The notes under the pieces are model-generated. The model worked only from the letters and a program-made list of their open reading frames with translations, searched no databases and was not told where the DNA came from. A stretch of DNA of 64,000 nucleotides from assembly GCA_021604545.1 (NCBI GenBank), contig BQJE01000001.1, forward strand, positions 479,444 through 543,443, given 5' to 3'. Each line of letters opens with the position of its first letter. Within the stretch, counting starts at the first letter, position 1. A program made the position numbers and the translations under genes. This stretch comes from Micavibrio sp. Its GTDB lineage: Bacteria > Pseudomonadota > Alphaproteobacteria > Micavibrionales > Micavibrionaceae. Below, piece after piece: positions 1 to 7,277 of the stretch.

Positions 1-629
1 TTATCGCTGAAGCTCGTATCGGTGGAGCCGTCGATGCAGATGCCGTTATCATCATAAAGCACGATCATTTTATGCAGGTTTAAATGCCCGGCGAGGGAGC
101 AGGCTTCGTGGGAAATTCCTTCCATCATGTCGCCGTCACTGGCGATTACATAGGTAAAGTGGTTAACGTCTTTGTTGCGTGCATTGAGAATGCGCTCGGC
201 CAGTGCCATGCCAACGGCGGTAGAGATTCCCTGACCCAGCGGGCCGGTGGTCATTTCAATTCCGGCGTCTTGTTCGACTTCGGGGTGACCCGCGGTGATG
301 TAGCCGAGTTGGCGGAAATTTTTAATCTGGTCGAGCGTAATCTTTTCGTAGCCCGTCAGGTAATTAATCGCATAAAGCAGCATCGAGCCGTGACCGGCGG
401 ACAAAACGAATCTGTCGCGGTTCGGCCATTCGGGATTTTTCGGGTCGAATTTCAGGAATTTCGTATAAAGCACCGTGGCAACATCGGCCATGCCCATTGG
501 CATACCGGGATGGCCGGAATTTGCAGCCTGCACGGCATCCATCGAAAGGGCGCGGATGGCATTGGCCATTTGTTTCAGATTGAGGTTTGAGTTGGTGGCA
601 GATTCGGCTGTGGCTTGTGCGCTTGTCAT
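1..629 (-). CDS. tkt: Transketolase, N-terminal part (runs off the window)
   Basis: This is the thiamine-diphosphate enzyme that moves two-carbon units between sugar phosphates in the non-oxidative pentose phosphate and Calvin-type pathways. Only the first ~209 codons are inside the window. Translating the minus strand gives family landmarks in order: an N-terminal [12 protein letters not shown] segment, the [12 protein letters not shown] motif, [36 protein letters not shown], and the start of the ThDP-binding [13 protein letters not shown] motif. The ATG at 629-627 follows a purine-rich GGGGA stretch. The gene is divergent from the zapA operon. The family identification is firm; the rest of the protein cannot be judged here. 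Confidence 0.95.
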   Translation of the reverse strand, partial: MTSAQATAESATNSNLNLKQMANAIRALSMDAVQAANSGHPGMPMGMADVATVLYTKFLKFDPKNPEWPNRDRFVLSAGHGSMLLYAINYLTGYEKITLDQIKNFRQLGYITAGHPEVEQDAGIEMTTGPLGQGISTAVGMALAERILNARNKDVNHFTYVIASDGDMMEGISHEACSLAGHLNLHKMIVLYDDNGICIDGSTDTSFSD

Positions 630-665
630 TGGTCCCCGGCTTCCCTTGTTACTTGAGCAGGCGTT

Positions 666-694
666 AGAATGCCGCTGTCCACAGGCAAGGTCAA
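666..694 (-). promoter_or_regulatory. Possible sigma70 promoter of tkt
   Basis: On the minus strand a TTGACC -35 (694-689) and a weak CATTCT -10 (671-666) are separated by 17 bp, upstream of the tkt start. The -35 is good and the -10 poor, so this is a tentative call. Confidence 0.35.
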
Positions 695-733
695 GGTTTT
701 CCATGGGTAATTCAACAAATTATCAGCAGAGTC

Positions 734-761
734 TTGACCAATTGTTTAAAGCGGCGATAAT
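734..761 (+). promoter_or_regulatory. Sigma70-type promoter of the DUF4164-like/zapA operon
   Basis: TTGACC (734-739) and GATAAT (756-761) are 16 bp apart. They lie ~55 bp before the first gene of the plus-strand operon, in the divergent gap with tkt. Spacing and sequence fit a housekeeping promoter; no start site has been measured. Confidence 0.5.
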
Positions 762-816
762 GGGGGCGTTTTCAATATTGATGTCTTGAATCTTCTATTT
801 GAAGAGGGAGAAGTTT

Positions 817-1071
817 ATGTCGCCTGTAAAAAGTGCTTTGCAAAAACTTGAAGGATCCGTAACCGGGCTCGAAAGAGCGCTAAAGATACAGGGCGGTGAG
901 CAACCCGATATGTTTGCGCAAGCTTCTAGCGGCCCTTCCAATGAAAACGCAACAATGCAGGAAGCCGCCGCACCACAAAAAAATGTTAATGCGGCCATAG
1001 TTGGAGAAAAAATCGATAGCGCTATTGATAAGGTAGAGGCGCTGTTGCGAGCAGGTGGGAGTACAGCGTAA
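817..1071 (+). CDS. Small coiled-coil protein upstream of zapA (DUF4164-like)
   Basis: An 84-residue, mostly helical, Ala/Glu/Lys-rich protein. Many alphaproteobacteria carry a small DUF4164-type coiled-coil gene directly before zapA; length and position fit, but I recognise this mainly by context. The ATG at 817 is chosen because GAGGGAGA sits at ideal distance; an in-frame TTG at 799 has no such site. The stop overlaps the zapA start (TAATG), indicating translational coupling. A role alongside ZapA in cell division is inferred from neighbourhood only. Confidence 0.7.
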   Translation: MSPVKSALQKLEGSVTGLERALKIQGGEQPDMFAQASSGPSNENATMQEAAAPQKNVNAAIVGEKIDSAIDKVEALLRAGGSTA

Positions 1072-1457
1072 TGGGCGAAGTTACAATTACCATCAACGGC
1101 CATAGCTACGGCATCTTCTGTGATGACGGGCAGGAGCAACGTGTGATGGATCTGGGCAATCATGTTGATACAAAAATTAGAGATATTGCCCGCGCCGGGG
1201 CTGCGAACAACGAATCGCATCTTTTGGTACTGACGGCGATTATGCTGGCCGATGAGGCGTTTGATTTGCGTGATAGCATGAGTGTACTGGGTGATGAGAT
1301 TACCGAAACGGGCGCTGCTGCGATGTCGCCGCCTGCCGCGCCACCTCCGTCGCCGCCTGCGGCCAATACGGAAGAGGATGGGGAGACTGCTCAGGCTATG
1401 AATCAATTGGCGCAGCGGATTGATCTCGTTGCTGGGCAAATTGCTCAGAAGGCTTAA
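1071..1457 (+). CDS. zapA: Cell division protein ZapA
   Basis: ZapA binds FtsZ and bundles its filaments at the division site. The 128-residue product starts with the family's strand-rich head (VTITINGHSYGIFCDDGQEQ), then the helix VMDLGNHVDTKIRDIA and a long helix around residues 42-72 (LVLTAIMLADEAFDLRD). Between them and the C-terminal helix lies an unusual Pro/Ala-rich stretch (about residues 82-97), making the protein slightly longer than typical. It is coupled to the preceding gene by a one-base overlap. The downstream order, 6S-like RNA then 5-FCL gene, is the conserved zapA-ssrS-fau arrangement. Confidence 0.88.
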   Translation: MGEVTITINGHSYGIFCDDGQEQRVMDLGNHVDTKIRDIARAGAANNESHLLVLTAIMLADEAFDLRDSMSVLGDEITETGAAAMSPPAAPPPSPPAANTEEDGETAQAMNQLAQRIDLVAGQIAQKA

Positions 1458-1646
1458 AACAGGATTTGGCTGAAACCTACATTTTTTTGGTTCGAAGCGC
1501 GTAGCGCGTGAACCATTGCGCCCACGCAGCTTTGCTGCTTCGGGCGCTTTAATGTCAAAGCCGTCCTCAAATCCTCATGTACCAAAATATACATTCCGGT
1601 TCTGCGGGCGACTTTTCCTTGTATCTTCCTAGCCAAATCCTGTTTT
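1456..1646. repeat. Element bounded by perfect 16-bp inverted repeats
   Basis: AAAACAGGATTTGGCT at 1456-1471 is mirrored exactly by AGCCAAATCCTGTTTT at 1631-1646. The ~160 bp between them hold further palindromes: GGTTC/GAACC around a GCGCGTAGCGCG core, and GCGCCC...GGGCGC enclosing GCAGC/GCTGC. No ORF of note lies inside. The left arm overlaps the zapA stop codon. It looks like a MITE-type or large palindromic intergenic element inserted between zapA and the 6S RNA candidate. Confidence 0.6.
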
Positions 1647-1659
1647 TAGAATGTTAAGA

Positions 1660-1830
1660 AGGTGCCACAGGAGCCGTGTACATTCGTATCCGCGTGGGCC
1701 CTGGAAAACCAGGTGGGCGCCATGATATCTAAGTCCCCAGGACAAACCCGTAAACAAAGACAGGGACAGCTCCCTTGCGAAATGTATCGGCCTCCGGGAT
1801 TAAGTCGTATCACATGCTCCCGCAGCGGAG
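1660..1830 (+). ncRNA. ssrS: 6S RNA candidate
   Basis: The segment lies between zapA and the 5-FCL gene, the conserved locus of 6S RNA, which mimics an open promoter and sequesters RNA polymerase in stationary phase. A closing stem can be drawn between 1670-1678 and 1812-1820 (GGAGC with GCTCC, then GTGT with ACAT). Internal helices include an AGGGA-cagc-TCCCT apical hairpin near 1763-1776. No ORF of note is present. The ends are approximate. The call rests on synteny plus a long, interrupted rod-like fold; a covariance-model search would decide it. Confidence 0.62.
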
Positions 1831-1875
1831 GTGTTTATATCGTATAGCGCTGAATTTGTCACGTTTTGCCCATTT

Positions 1876-1958
1876 TGTCATTCTGAAGACCTTTAGGTCT
1901 GAAGAATCTCGTGCTACAAAGCCGGGAGATCCTTCAGCGCGAGCGCTTCAGGATGACA
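1876..1958. repeat. Intergenic palindromic repeat (TGTCATTCTGAAG type)
   Basis: TGTCATTCTGAAG at 1876-1888 mirrors CTTCAGGATGACA at 1946-1958, with secondary palindromes between. This is the widespread TCATTCTGAAG...CTTCAGGATGACA class of intergenic repeat. A related copy lies on the other side of the next gene (2553-2629). Confidence 0.65.
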
Positions 1959-1967
1959 GGAGAGACA

Positions 1968-2546
1968 ATGCTAGAAAATAAGGATGTATTGAGAGCTGAA
2001 GCGCTACGCCACCGGGTCATGATGGACCCGCGCGAGGAAGACCCGGATGGAGCCTGTGATATTTTCTTTGAGGCGGTGAAGCCTGCGGCGGAGCAGGTGG
2101 TAGTGACGTACTGGCCGAAGGAGAAGGAATTCGACCCTTATGCCATTTTGGAGCAGTTACTTGCCAATGGAAATGTTTGTGGTTTACCGGTCGTGCAAAA
2201 GGACAGCCGGGTTTTGAAGTTTGCGCGCTGGGCTGAAGGCGACGCTTTGGAGGACGGGCCGTATGATATTCCGCAGCCGGTTGTTAATGACGAGACGCAG
2301 TGGCTCGAGCCGGATATCGTGATTGTGCCGTTTTTGGCCTTTGATCGCTACGGCACGCGGCTGGGTTATGGCGGCGGGTATTATGATGCGACGCTTCGGG
2401 AGCTGCGCGGTAGTAAGGCCATTACGGCTGTGGGCGTGGGTTTCGCGGGGCAGGTTTGCTTGTTCAAATTGCCAAAGGAAGAGCATGATGAAAAGCTGGA
2501 TTTTGTGATCACGCCGCAGCAAGCACATGATTTTAGGGAAGAGTAA
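1968..2546 (+). CDS. 5-formyltetrahydrofolate cyclo-ligase
   Basis: The enzyme (YgfA/FAU family) converts 5-formyl-THF to 5,10-methenyl-THF with ATP, recovering the folate pool. The 192-residue product has the N-terminal basic helix that binds ATP phosphate (LRAEALRHRVMM), a VVVTYWPKEKEFDP strand, DIVIVPFLAFDRYGTRLGYGGGYYD with the family glycine-rich GYGGGYYD motif, and the C-terminal LDFVITP strand. The ATG at 1968 has an AGGAGAG site seven bases upstream. In-frame starts at 1911 and 1953 fall inside the palindromic repeat and have no good site. Linkage to zapA and the 6S RNA is conserved in proteobacteria. Confidence 0.9.
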   Translation: MLENKDVLRAEALRHRVMMDPREEDPDGACDIFFEAVKPAAEQVVVTYWPKEKEFDPYAILEQLLANGNVCGLPVVQKDSRVLKFARWAEGDALEDGPYDIPQPVVNDETQWLEPDIVIVPFLAFDRYGTRLGYGGGYYDATLRELRGSKAITAVGVGFAGQVCLFKLPKEEHDEKLDFVITPQQAHDFREE

Positions 2547-2552
2547 CACAAC

Positions 2553-2629
2553 CGTCATCCTGAAGGAGCGGTAGCGACTGAAGGATCTCCTAAATCAGGG
2601 GGATTCTTCGCTAACGCTCAGAATGACAA
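2553..2629. repeat. Second intergenic palindromic repeat of the same class
   Basis: CGTCATCCTGAAG at 2553-2565 pairs imperfectly with CTCAGAATGACA near 2617-2628. It sits between the 5-FCL stop and the ymdB start, so the 5-FCL gene is bracketed by two members of this family. Confidence 0.6.
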
Positions 2630-2642
2630 GAAGGAAAAATAG

Positions 2643-3458
2643 ATGAGAATATTGTTCATTGGCGATATTATGGGCCGTTCGGGGCGGGAAGCGCTGGAGA
2701 CGCATTTGCCGGTCCTGCGGGAAAAGCTGTCGCCCGACGTGGTGATTGTGAACGGTGAGAACGCCGCGCATGGCAAGGGCATCAGCCCCAAAATCTGTAA
2801 GGGGTTTTATGATTTGGGCGTGGATTGCATCACGACTGGCAATCATGTTTGGGATCAGCGTGAGATTATTCCCTATATCGATAAGGACAAAAAGCTGCTG
2901 CGGCCTGTGAATTTTCCTGACGGCACACCGGGGCAGGGTGCGTATGAGCATCAATTGGCCGATGGGCGGAGTATTTTGATTGTGAATGCGATGGGGCGGC
3001 TGTTTATGGACCCGCTGGATGATCCATTTGCAGTCGTTAATAAATTACTTAAAGAAAGAAATGTAAATAGTTCTAATAAAACGATATTTGTTGATTTCCA
3101 TGCAGAGACCACGAGTGAAAAAATGTCATTCGGCCATCACTTTGACGGGCGGGTATCGGCGGTGATTGGCACGCATACCCATGTGCCGACGGCGGATGCG
3201 CATGTGCTGGCGGGCGGCACGGCTTATATGACCGACGCAGGGATGAGCGGCGATTACGACAGTGTTATTGGCGTGCGCAAGGAGATTGCGGTTCATAAAT
3301 TCGTGAAGAAGATGCCGGGGGAGAAATTCATTCCCGCCGCCGGGCCGGGTATGCTCTGTGGCGCGTTTGTTGTGACGGATGATGCCACCGGGTTGGCGCT
3401 CTCTATCGAGCCGGTGCGGGTTGGAACCGGGTTAAGCGAAACGGTTCCGGGAGGGTAG
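2643..3458 (+). CDS. ymdB: YmdB/TIGR00282-family metallophosphoesterase
   Basis: A calcineurin-like metallophosphoesterase of the YmdB type, a dinuclear-metal enzyme that hydrolyses 2',3'-cyclic nucleotides and affects RNA turnover and biofilm or developmental decisions in bacteria where it was studied. Metal-site motifs appear in order: GDIMGRSGR (residues 7-15), NGENAAHGKGIS, TTGNHVWD, VDFHAETTSEK and GTHTHVPTAD. The 271-residue length is normal. The ATG at 2643 follows AAGGAAAAATAG from the end of the preceding repeat. Its substrate in this organism is inferred from the family. Confidence 0.9.
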   Translation: MRILFIGDIMGRSGREALETHLPVLREKLSPDVVIVNGENAAHGKGISPKICKGFYDLGVDCITTGNHVWDQREIIPYIDKDKKLLRPVNFPDGTPGQGAYEHQLADGRSILIVNAMGRLFMDPLDDPFAVVNKLLKERNVNSSNKTIFVDFHAETTSEKMSFGHHFDGRVSAVIGTHTHVPTADAHVLAGGTAYMTDAGMSGDYDSVIGVRKEIAVHKFVKKMPGEKFIPAAGPGMLCGAFVVTDDATGLALSIEPVRVGTGLSETVPGG

Positions 3459-3469
3459 ATTTTTAACCG

Positions 3470-4216
3470 TTACACAAACCGGGCAGCAGGAATATTCATG
3501 ACCCCTTTTGTGGCTTTTGAAACTTCTTCAGTTGCTTTTTCTGGTTCTCCCAGAAGGTCAGGAATCCCAGCGTCATGCATTAATTTTACTATTTCATTCT
3601 GAATTTCGGTAACTTCATCCACAAATTCTACCCACGCCATCTGCGCTTCTGCAGGATTCGTGGCAACAAAACTCGGAGAATAAGTAATGTTTTTGGTCAA
3701 GTCATGGCTAAAGCCTTGTAGCCACTTCGCTTTTTCAAAAACTTTGCTTAGCCCCTCTTCTAATTGTTGTTCTCCGGCCAATGCAATGAGATATTTATTA
3801 TGCCCATCTCGATAACCATGGGCTAGGCTCCCCTGCGCAAATGGTGCGTTCTCATCAATTGATTCTCGAGCAATAGAAAGACAATCGTTTTCAAATACAA
3901 TAGCATCAGTATTATTCGGTACATCAGGCAGATGAATCTCGCCAACATATTCAAACATACGTCCGTGAACTCTTTCTTGTCCCCAATGCAACTTGGTGGT
4001 TGTGCCATTCATATTTTTATTGCCGATTATTTTCGTTCTATACAGAGTAAGTAAAAAATCTTCTGCGTTAGCTTTGTTTAATTCAGAAAAAATGACCCGT
4101 TTACGATCTTCGGAAAATTCTACGTTGCGCCCAGTAAGATAAGCTATAACTCTTTGTGTGATAATATCTTCTCTGGACAATTGTGTCTCGGATGGTGCTG
4201 TGGCTGCTTCAGTCAT
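3470..4216 (-). CDS. Uncharacterised protein (248 aa)
   Basis: I do not recognise this protein. It is soluble-looking, acidic to neutral, with no signal peptide or membrane helix. Visible stretches are an N-terminal helical region (EDIITQRVIAYLTGRN, about residues 17-32), a Trp/Gly segment (KLHWGQERVHGRMFEYVG), a mixed core, and a helical C-terminal third rich in Glu and Lys. The ATG is preceded by GGAGACTCAAA, a good Shine-Dalgarno. The gene stands alone, convergent with ymdB 11 bp away, with ~220 bp of repeat-containing DNA upstream. Isolation and lack of homology cues suggest an accessory gene. Confidence 0.7.
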   Translation of the reverse strand: MTEAATAPSETQLSREDIITQRVIAYLTGRNVEFSEDRKRVIFSELNKANAEDFLLTLYRTKIIGNKNMNGTTTKLHWGQERVHGRMFEYVGEIHLPDVPNNTDAIVFENDCLSIARESIDENAPFAQGSLAHGYRDGHNKYLIALAGEQQLEEGLSKVFEKAKWLQGFSHDLTKNITYSPSFVATNPAEAQMAWVEFVDEVTEIQNEIVKLMHDAGIPDLLGEPEKATEEVSKATKGVMNIPAARFV

Positions 4217-4345
4217 TTTGAGTCTCCATACGCATAATTTTGTAGAATATACAGCTTTTACGAAATGTTAGCTCTTATGTCAAGGGGTGGGTGCTTGGTT
4301 TGATAGGAGCATAAAGGGCGACGATCAAAGATCATCGGCATATGG

Positions 4346-4387
4346 ATCCCCGCTGTTTAAGCGCGGCATAAGCCGCGCCGCGGGGAT
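4346..4387. repeat. Intergenic palindrome (ATCCCCGC...GCGGGGAT)
   Basis: Outer arms ATCCCCGC (4346-4353) and GCGGGGAT (4380-4387) enclose a second perfect stem GCGCGGC-ATAA-GCCGCGC (4361-4378). It lies in the gap 4217-4435, which holds no gene that I can support. There is no T-run for a classic terminator, so it is called a repeat. Confidence 0.6.
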
Positions 4388-4435
4388 GACAAAGGAGGTG
4401 CGGGATGACGGGAGAGGGGATATGAAGGGGGAGGC

Positions 4436-4975
4436 CTATTCCTCAATCACAGTCCCGATATTGCCTTTGTTTTTCTCGAAATAGCGCATACAGGCGTCAT
4501 TGAGAGCTTTGAGCAGGTTCTGGCCGTGGGTGCCTCCATCGCCTTTGATTTTACCCAGAACGACGGCGCGGATCGTGGTGTGGAAGGCCAGGACAATTTC
4601 AACAGCCTCGATATCGGCTTCGTCAATCACCTCGAGGAACTGAATAAGTTTGTCGGCCATTTGGCTGACCAATGGGTAGTGGAACATGCCGCCGTTGGCT
4701 TTGAGCTGCATGCCCGGATAGAGCATGGTGGAGATCGTATATTCCTTGTCAGAAGCAGCCTCGGCTTCCTTGGCTTGTTCGATGCCTTTCATCAGCGCCG
4801 CGAGATAGATTTCAGCCAGAGGCTGAAAATCAACCGTGTTGTTTTCCAGCAGCTCCTGGGCCCGGTTGAGGATATCCTCGCTGAGGCCGCCAGAGCCGAC
4901 CTTGGCTTTGAGCGTGTTGATCGGCTTGATGAATTCCGCTTTACGTTTGCGTTTCTGGTTGTAATGCTCTGTCAT
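4436..4975 (-). CDS. Uncharacterised protein paired with a response regulator (179 aa)
   Basis: A mostly helical, cytosolic-looking protein with a basic N-terminus (residues 7-12, KRKRKA) and no recognised domain. Predicted helices include EDILNRAQELLENN, LAEIYLAALMKGIEQAKEAE and ADKLIQFLEVIDEADIEAVE. The gene starts 14 bp after the response regulator gene ends, on the same strand, so the two are probably co-transcribed. It may be the output partner or a target of that regulator; this is inferred from adjacency. The 3' end is followed by the repeat-bearing gap. Confidence 0.75.
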   Translation of the reverse strand: MTEHYNQKRKRKAEFIKPINTLKAKVGSGGLSEDILNRAQELLENNTVDFQPLAEIYLAALMKGIEQAKEAEAASDKEYTISTMLYPGMQLKANGGMFHYPLVSQMADKLIQFLEVIDEADIEAVEIVLAFHTTIRAVVLGKIKGDGGTHGQNLLKALNDACMRYFEKNKGNIGTVIEE

Positions 4976-4988
4976 TGTGTTTTCTCAG

Positions 4989-5549
4989 TCATTGGGTCTC
5001 GCCCGGTCCTCTTTCAGCAAAGTCAATTTCGGTTACTTCCGGGGCAATTCTTTTGTCATCGCCACGCCTGTTTGGCCCATCATAGGGCTGCTGTCCTGCT
5101 TTTTTAACACGGCGGCGGTCCGGGCCGAAGAAATCCTCGGAGCGTACGAACTGGCGCGGACGCTCAATCACCTGGGCGATGCGGCGGTACAAATCGCGTG
5201 CGTTAAAGGGTTTGACCAGAAATTCTGTTACCCCGGCATCACGGGCTTCGAGCACGCGGCGCTTTTCACTAAAGCCGGTCATCAGGATGACTGGTGTGTA
5301 TTGGTTTGGGCTTTTGGGGTCGTTGCGCATGCGCCGGGTGAGGGATATGCCGTCCATTGGCTTCATCATCCAGTCGGCAATGACAATATCGGGGTTATGC
5401 AGGCAATATTCGCGAAAGCCTTCTTCGCCATTTTTGGCGGTAACCACTTCCGCCACGCCAAAGGTCTGCAGGATCGATTTGGTCAGCTCCAGCATGGGCT
5501 TGTTGTCTTCAACAATCAGGATTTTAACTTTGTAGAATTCGTAGGCCAT
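4989..5549 (-). CDS. Response regulator with receiver domain only
   Basis: A CheY-like receiver domain covers about residues 7-125: KILIVEDN with the acidic pair, IVIADWMMKPMDG with the phospho-accepting Asp, VILMTGFS with the conserved Thr, and EFLVKPFNARDL with the conserved Lys-Pro. The C-terminal ~60 residues are basic and polar (FFGPDRRRVKK, GPNRRGDDKR) and match no DNA-binding domain that I know. The ATG at 5549 places the family VKILIVEDN strand at residues 7-15; a TTG five codons earlier is less likely. No histidine kinase is nearby, so it probably receives phosphate from a distant kinase. Confidence 0.85.
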   Translation of the reverse strand: MAYEFYKVKILIVEDNKPMLELTKSILQTFGVAEVVTAKNGEEGFREYCLHNPDIVIADWMMKPMDGISLTRRMRNDPKSPNQYTPVILMTGFSEKRRVLEARDAGVTEFLVKPFNARDLYRRIAQVIERPRQFVRSEDFFGPDRRRVKKAGQQPYDGPNRRGDDKRIAPEVTEIDFAERGPGETQ

Positions 5550-5661
5550 TATGTTTATGCTCAAGCAGATGCCGTTTTATTATCTATACCCTAAACGGGG
5601 TTGTGATAAAACGCTATAGTTGCAGTGTAGTTGTACTTAAAAAAGACAGGGTAAGATTATT

Positions 5662-6417
5662 ATGGCAGGTCATTCCAAATGGGCGAATATCCAGCACCGC
5701 AAAGGCAAGCAGGATAAAAAGCGCGCCAAGATATTTTCCAAGCTGGGTCGGGAAATTACCGTGGCGGCAAGGCTGGGTGGTGGTGACCCGGATATGAACC
5801 CGCGATTGAGGCTGGCGGTTACCACGGCGCGGGGGCAGTCGATGCCCAAAGACGGGATCGAACGCGCCATCCAAAAGGGAGCAGGTGGCACCGATGGCGA
5901 GAATTACGAGGAAATCCGATATGAGGGCTATGGCCCCGGCGGGGTCGCGGTGATTGTTGAGGCGTTGACCGATAACAAGAACCGCACGGCGTCAGAGGTG
6001 CGCTCAATCTTTGCCAAGCATGGTGGGAATTTGGGTGAGACCGGATCGGTTGGGTTTATGTTTGATCGGATGGGGGAGGTTGTTTATCCGGCCGGTAAGG
6101 CGAGCGCTGATGATATGTTTGAAGCCGCCCTTGAGGCCGGGGCGGATAATGTTGAAAGCGACGAGGAGATGCACGAAATTAGCTGCGCGCCCGATGATTT
6201 TGCCGCCGTGGCCAAGGCGCTGGAGGAAAAATTTGGTGAGGCCGAGCGGGCGGGTCTGGTATGGCGGCCGAATGTGAGCGCGGAAGTGGATGAAGCGCAG
6301 GCGGGTTCGGTGATGAAGCTGGTCGATGCGCTGGAAGATTGCGACGATGTGCAAAACGTGACGCCGAATTTTGAGGTTAGTGACGAGGTGATGGAGAAAT
6401 TGCTGGCGGAGGGTTAG
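5662..6417 (+). CDS. yebC: YebC/PmpR-family protein
   Basis: A YebC-family protein of normal length (251 aa), beginning with the signature [18 protein letters not shown] followed by [11 protein letters not shown]. The three-domain family was first described as transcriptional regulators; recent work links members to translation through proline-rich stretches. It is divergent from the response regulator and precedes ruvC, the usual arrangement, but here two accessory genes and a scar separate yebC from ruvC. Its last codons (LLAEG-stop) are duplicated further on at about 6926-6940. Confidence 0.93.
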   Translation: MAGHSKWANIQHRKGKQDKKRAKIFSKLGREITVAARLGGGDPDMNPRLRLAVTTARGQSMPKDGIERAIQKGAGGTDGENYEEIRYEGYGPGGVAVIVEALTDNKNRTASEVRSIFAKHGGNLGETGSVGFMFDRMGEVVYPAGKASADDMFEAALEAGADNVESDEEMHEISCAPDDFAAVAKALEEKFGEAERAGLVWRPNVSAEVDEAQAGSVMKLVDALEDCDDVQNVTPNFEVSDEVMEKLLAEG

Positions 6418-6621
6418 GAGAGTTTTAAAAAAAGTTGTGAATAAACACACAACCTGACTCCACTTATAGTGCAGACCAGTTTAACATGCCAGAGCTGTTG
6501 CGTGTTAAGCGTTAACTTCCGCTCCAGCCTTAAATATTTTTCACCGGCCCCTAGTCTGGGGTGATTCACAAAAATGTTCAAGAGGGCAAAGTTAGCGCCC
6601 CACAAGTTAAATGAGGATAGA

Positions 6622-6813
6622 ATGAAAACACCCTCAAATAAGATGACGACTAAAAGGATTAAGAGGATAAAGGAAATGTTAGACACAGACCAATATCATC
6701 AGCACCAAATAGCCGCCATCGAACAAGTTAACCCCGGCCGGGTATCTGAAATAAAACACGGCCAGTGGGATTGGAAGCTTAGTATAGAAGATAAGCAACA
6801 AAGTCTATTGTAA
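6622..6813 (+). CDS. Small helix-turn-helix protein (63 aa)
   Basis: A 63-residue basic protein. Residues ~27-47 (HQHQIAAIEQVNPGRVSEIK) look like a helix-turn-helix with the pattern IAA-x5-N-x-GR-x-SEI-x-HG, seen in very small DNA-binding proteins and phage- or plasmid-type regulators. The ATG at 6622 follows GAGGATAGA; a start at 6574 lacks a comparable site. A strong terminator follows at 6832-6860, so it is its own transcription unit, inserted between yebC and ruvC. DNA binding is inferred from the motif only. Confidence 0.65.
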   Translation: MKTPSNKMTTKRIKRIKEMLDTDQYHQHQIAAIEQVNPGRVSEIKHGQWDWKLSIEDKQQSLL

Positions 6814-6831
6814 TCTTATCTTGAGTTAGGG

Positions 6832-6860
6832 AGCCGCCTCGTAAAAGAGGCGGCTTTTTA
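6832..6860 (+). terminator. Rho-independent terminator of the small HTH gene
   Basis: A perfect 9-bp stem AGCCGCCTC/GAGGCGGCT with loop GTAAAA, followed by TTTTTATGTTTTT. Confidence 0.88.
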
Positions 6861-6865
6861 TGTTT

Positions 6866-6940
6866 TTAAAACTGGGTTGTACTTTATCCATGATTATTCT
6901 CGGCATTGATCCGGGTCTGCAGAAGTTGGCGGAGGGTTAG
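6866..6940 (+). pseudogene. Chimeric scar: ruvC 5' remnant fused to yebC 3' remnant
   Basis: Positions 6866-6925 match 7254-7313 (upstream region and first 12 codons of ruvC) at 50 of 60 positions. Within the coding part every difference is at a synonymous third base, and both encode MIILGIDPGLQK. From about 6928 the sequence switches to TGGCGGAGGGTTAG, which equals the 3' end of yebC (6403-6418). The fragment cannot make RuvC. The pattern is that of a ruvC-to-yebC junction left by tandem duplication or by recombination with a diverged homologue. Confidence 0.8.
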
Positions 6941-7191
6941 GCGGCAAGTTCTAAATAATAGGAAGCTATCGGCCACTTTAAACGTTTATCTCCTTGTCGA
7001 AGGCATAGATGCCGCTCGTTTTTCTTACCTGGTACGCGAAGATCTTTGGTGACTGTAAAGGGAAGTTTTGTATTGAATCCTAGATCACATAACCTGTCCC
7101 CTCCTGGAAACAAAAAGAACGGGCTCTTAATGGTCTCGCTGGTGAACATAACGGACAGGTCGATTGCATTTTCAGGTATTTGTTTATCCAT
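6937..7191 (-). CDS. Small uncharacterised protein (84 aa) between yebC and ruvC
   Basis: An ORF of 84 codons from the ATG at 7191 (or 96 from 7227). It is basic in the second half (VPGKKNERHLCLRQGDKRLKW split across residues ~55-75), with an FFLFPGGDRLCDLGF stretch in the middle. I recognise no domain. No strong Shine-Dalgarno is visible. Its stop codon and last two Ala codons fall at the edge of the yebC remnant, so the 3' end was made by the rearrangement. It may be genuine cargo or a fortuitous ORF. Confidence 0.4.
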   Translation of the reverse strand: MDKQIPENAIDLSVMFTSETIKSPFFLFPGGDRLCDLGFNTKLPFTVTKDLRVPGKKNERHLCLRQGDKRLKWPIASYYLELAA

Positions 7192-7277
7192 AACGCTGTA
7201 ATAGCAAATTACCCAATGAAAGAGCAAGTTTAATATGTGTTCTTGTTCCGTTCTTAAAACTGGGTTACACTTTCCTC

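Noticed and set aside
84..590. Plus-strand open frame near the window start
   Set aside because: It lies opposite the transketolase reading frame, whose motifs are unmistakable on the minus strand.
1456..1646. Calling this inverted-repeat element an insertion sequence
   Set aside because: It contains no transposase ORF and no target duplication was visible; only a non-autonomous or palindromic element can be supported.
4346..4387. Calling this GC-rich hairpin a rho-independent terminator
   Set aside because: No T-run follows on either strand, and it resembles the dispersed ATCCCCGC-type palindromes.
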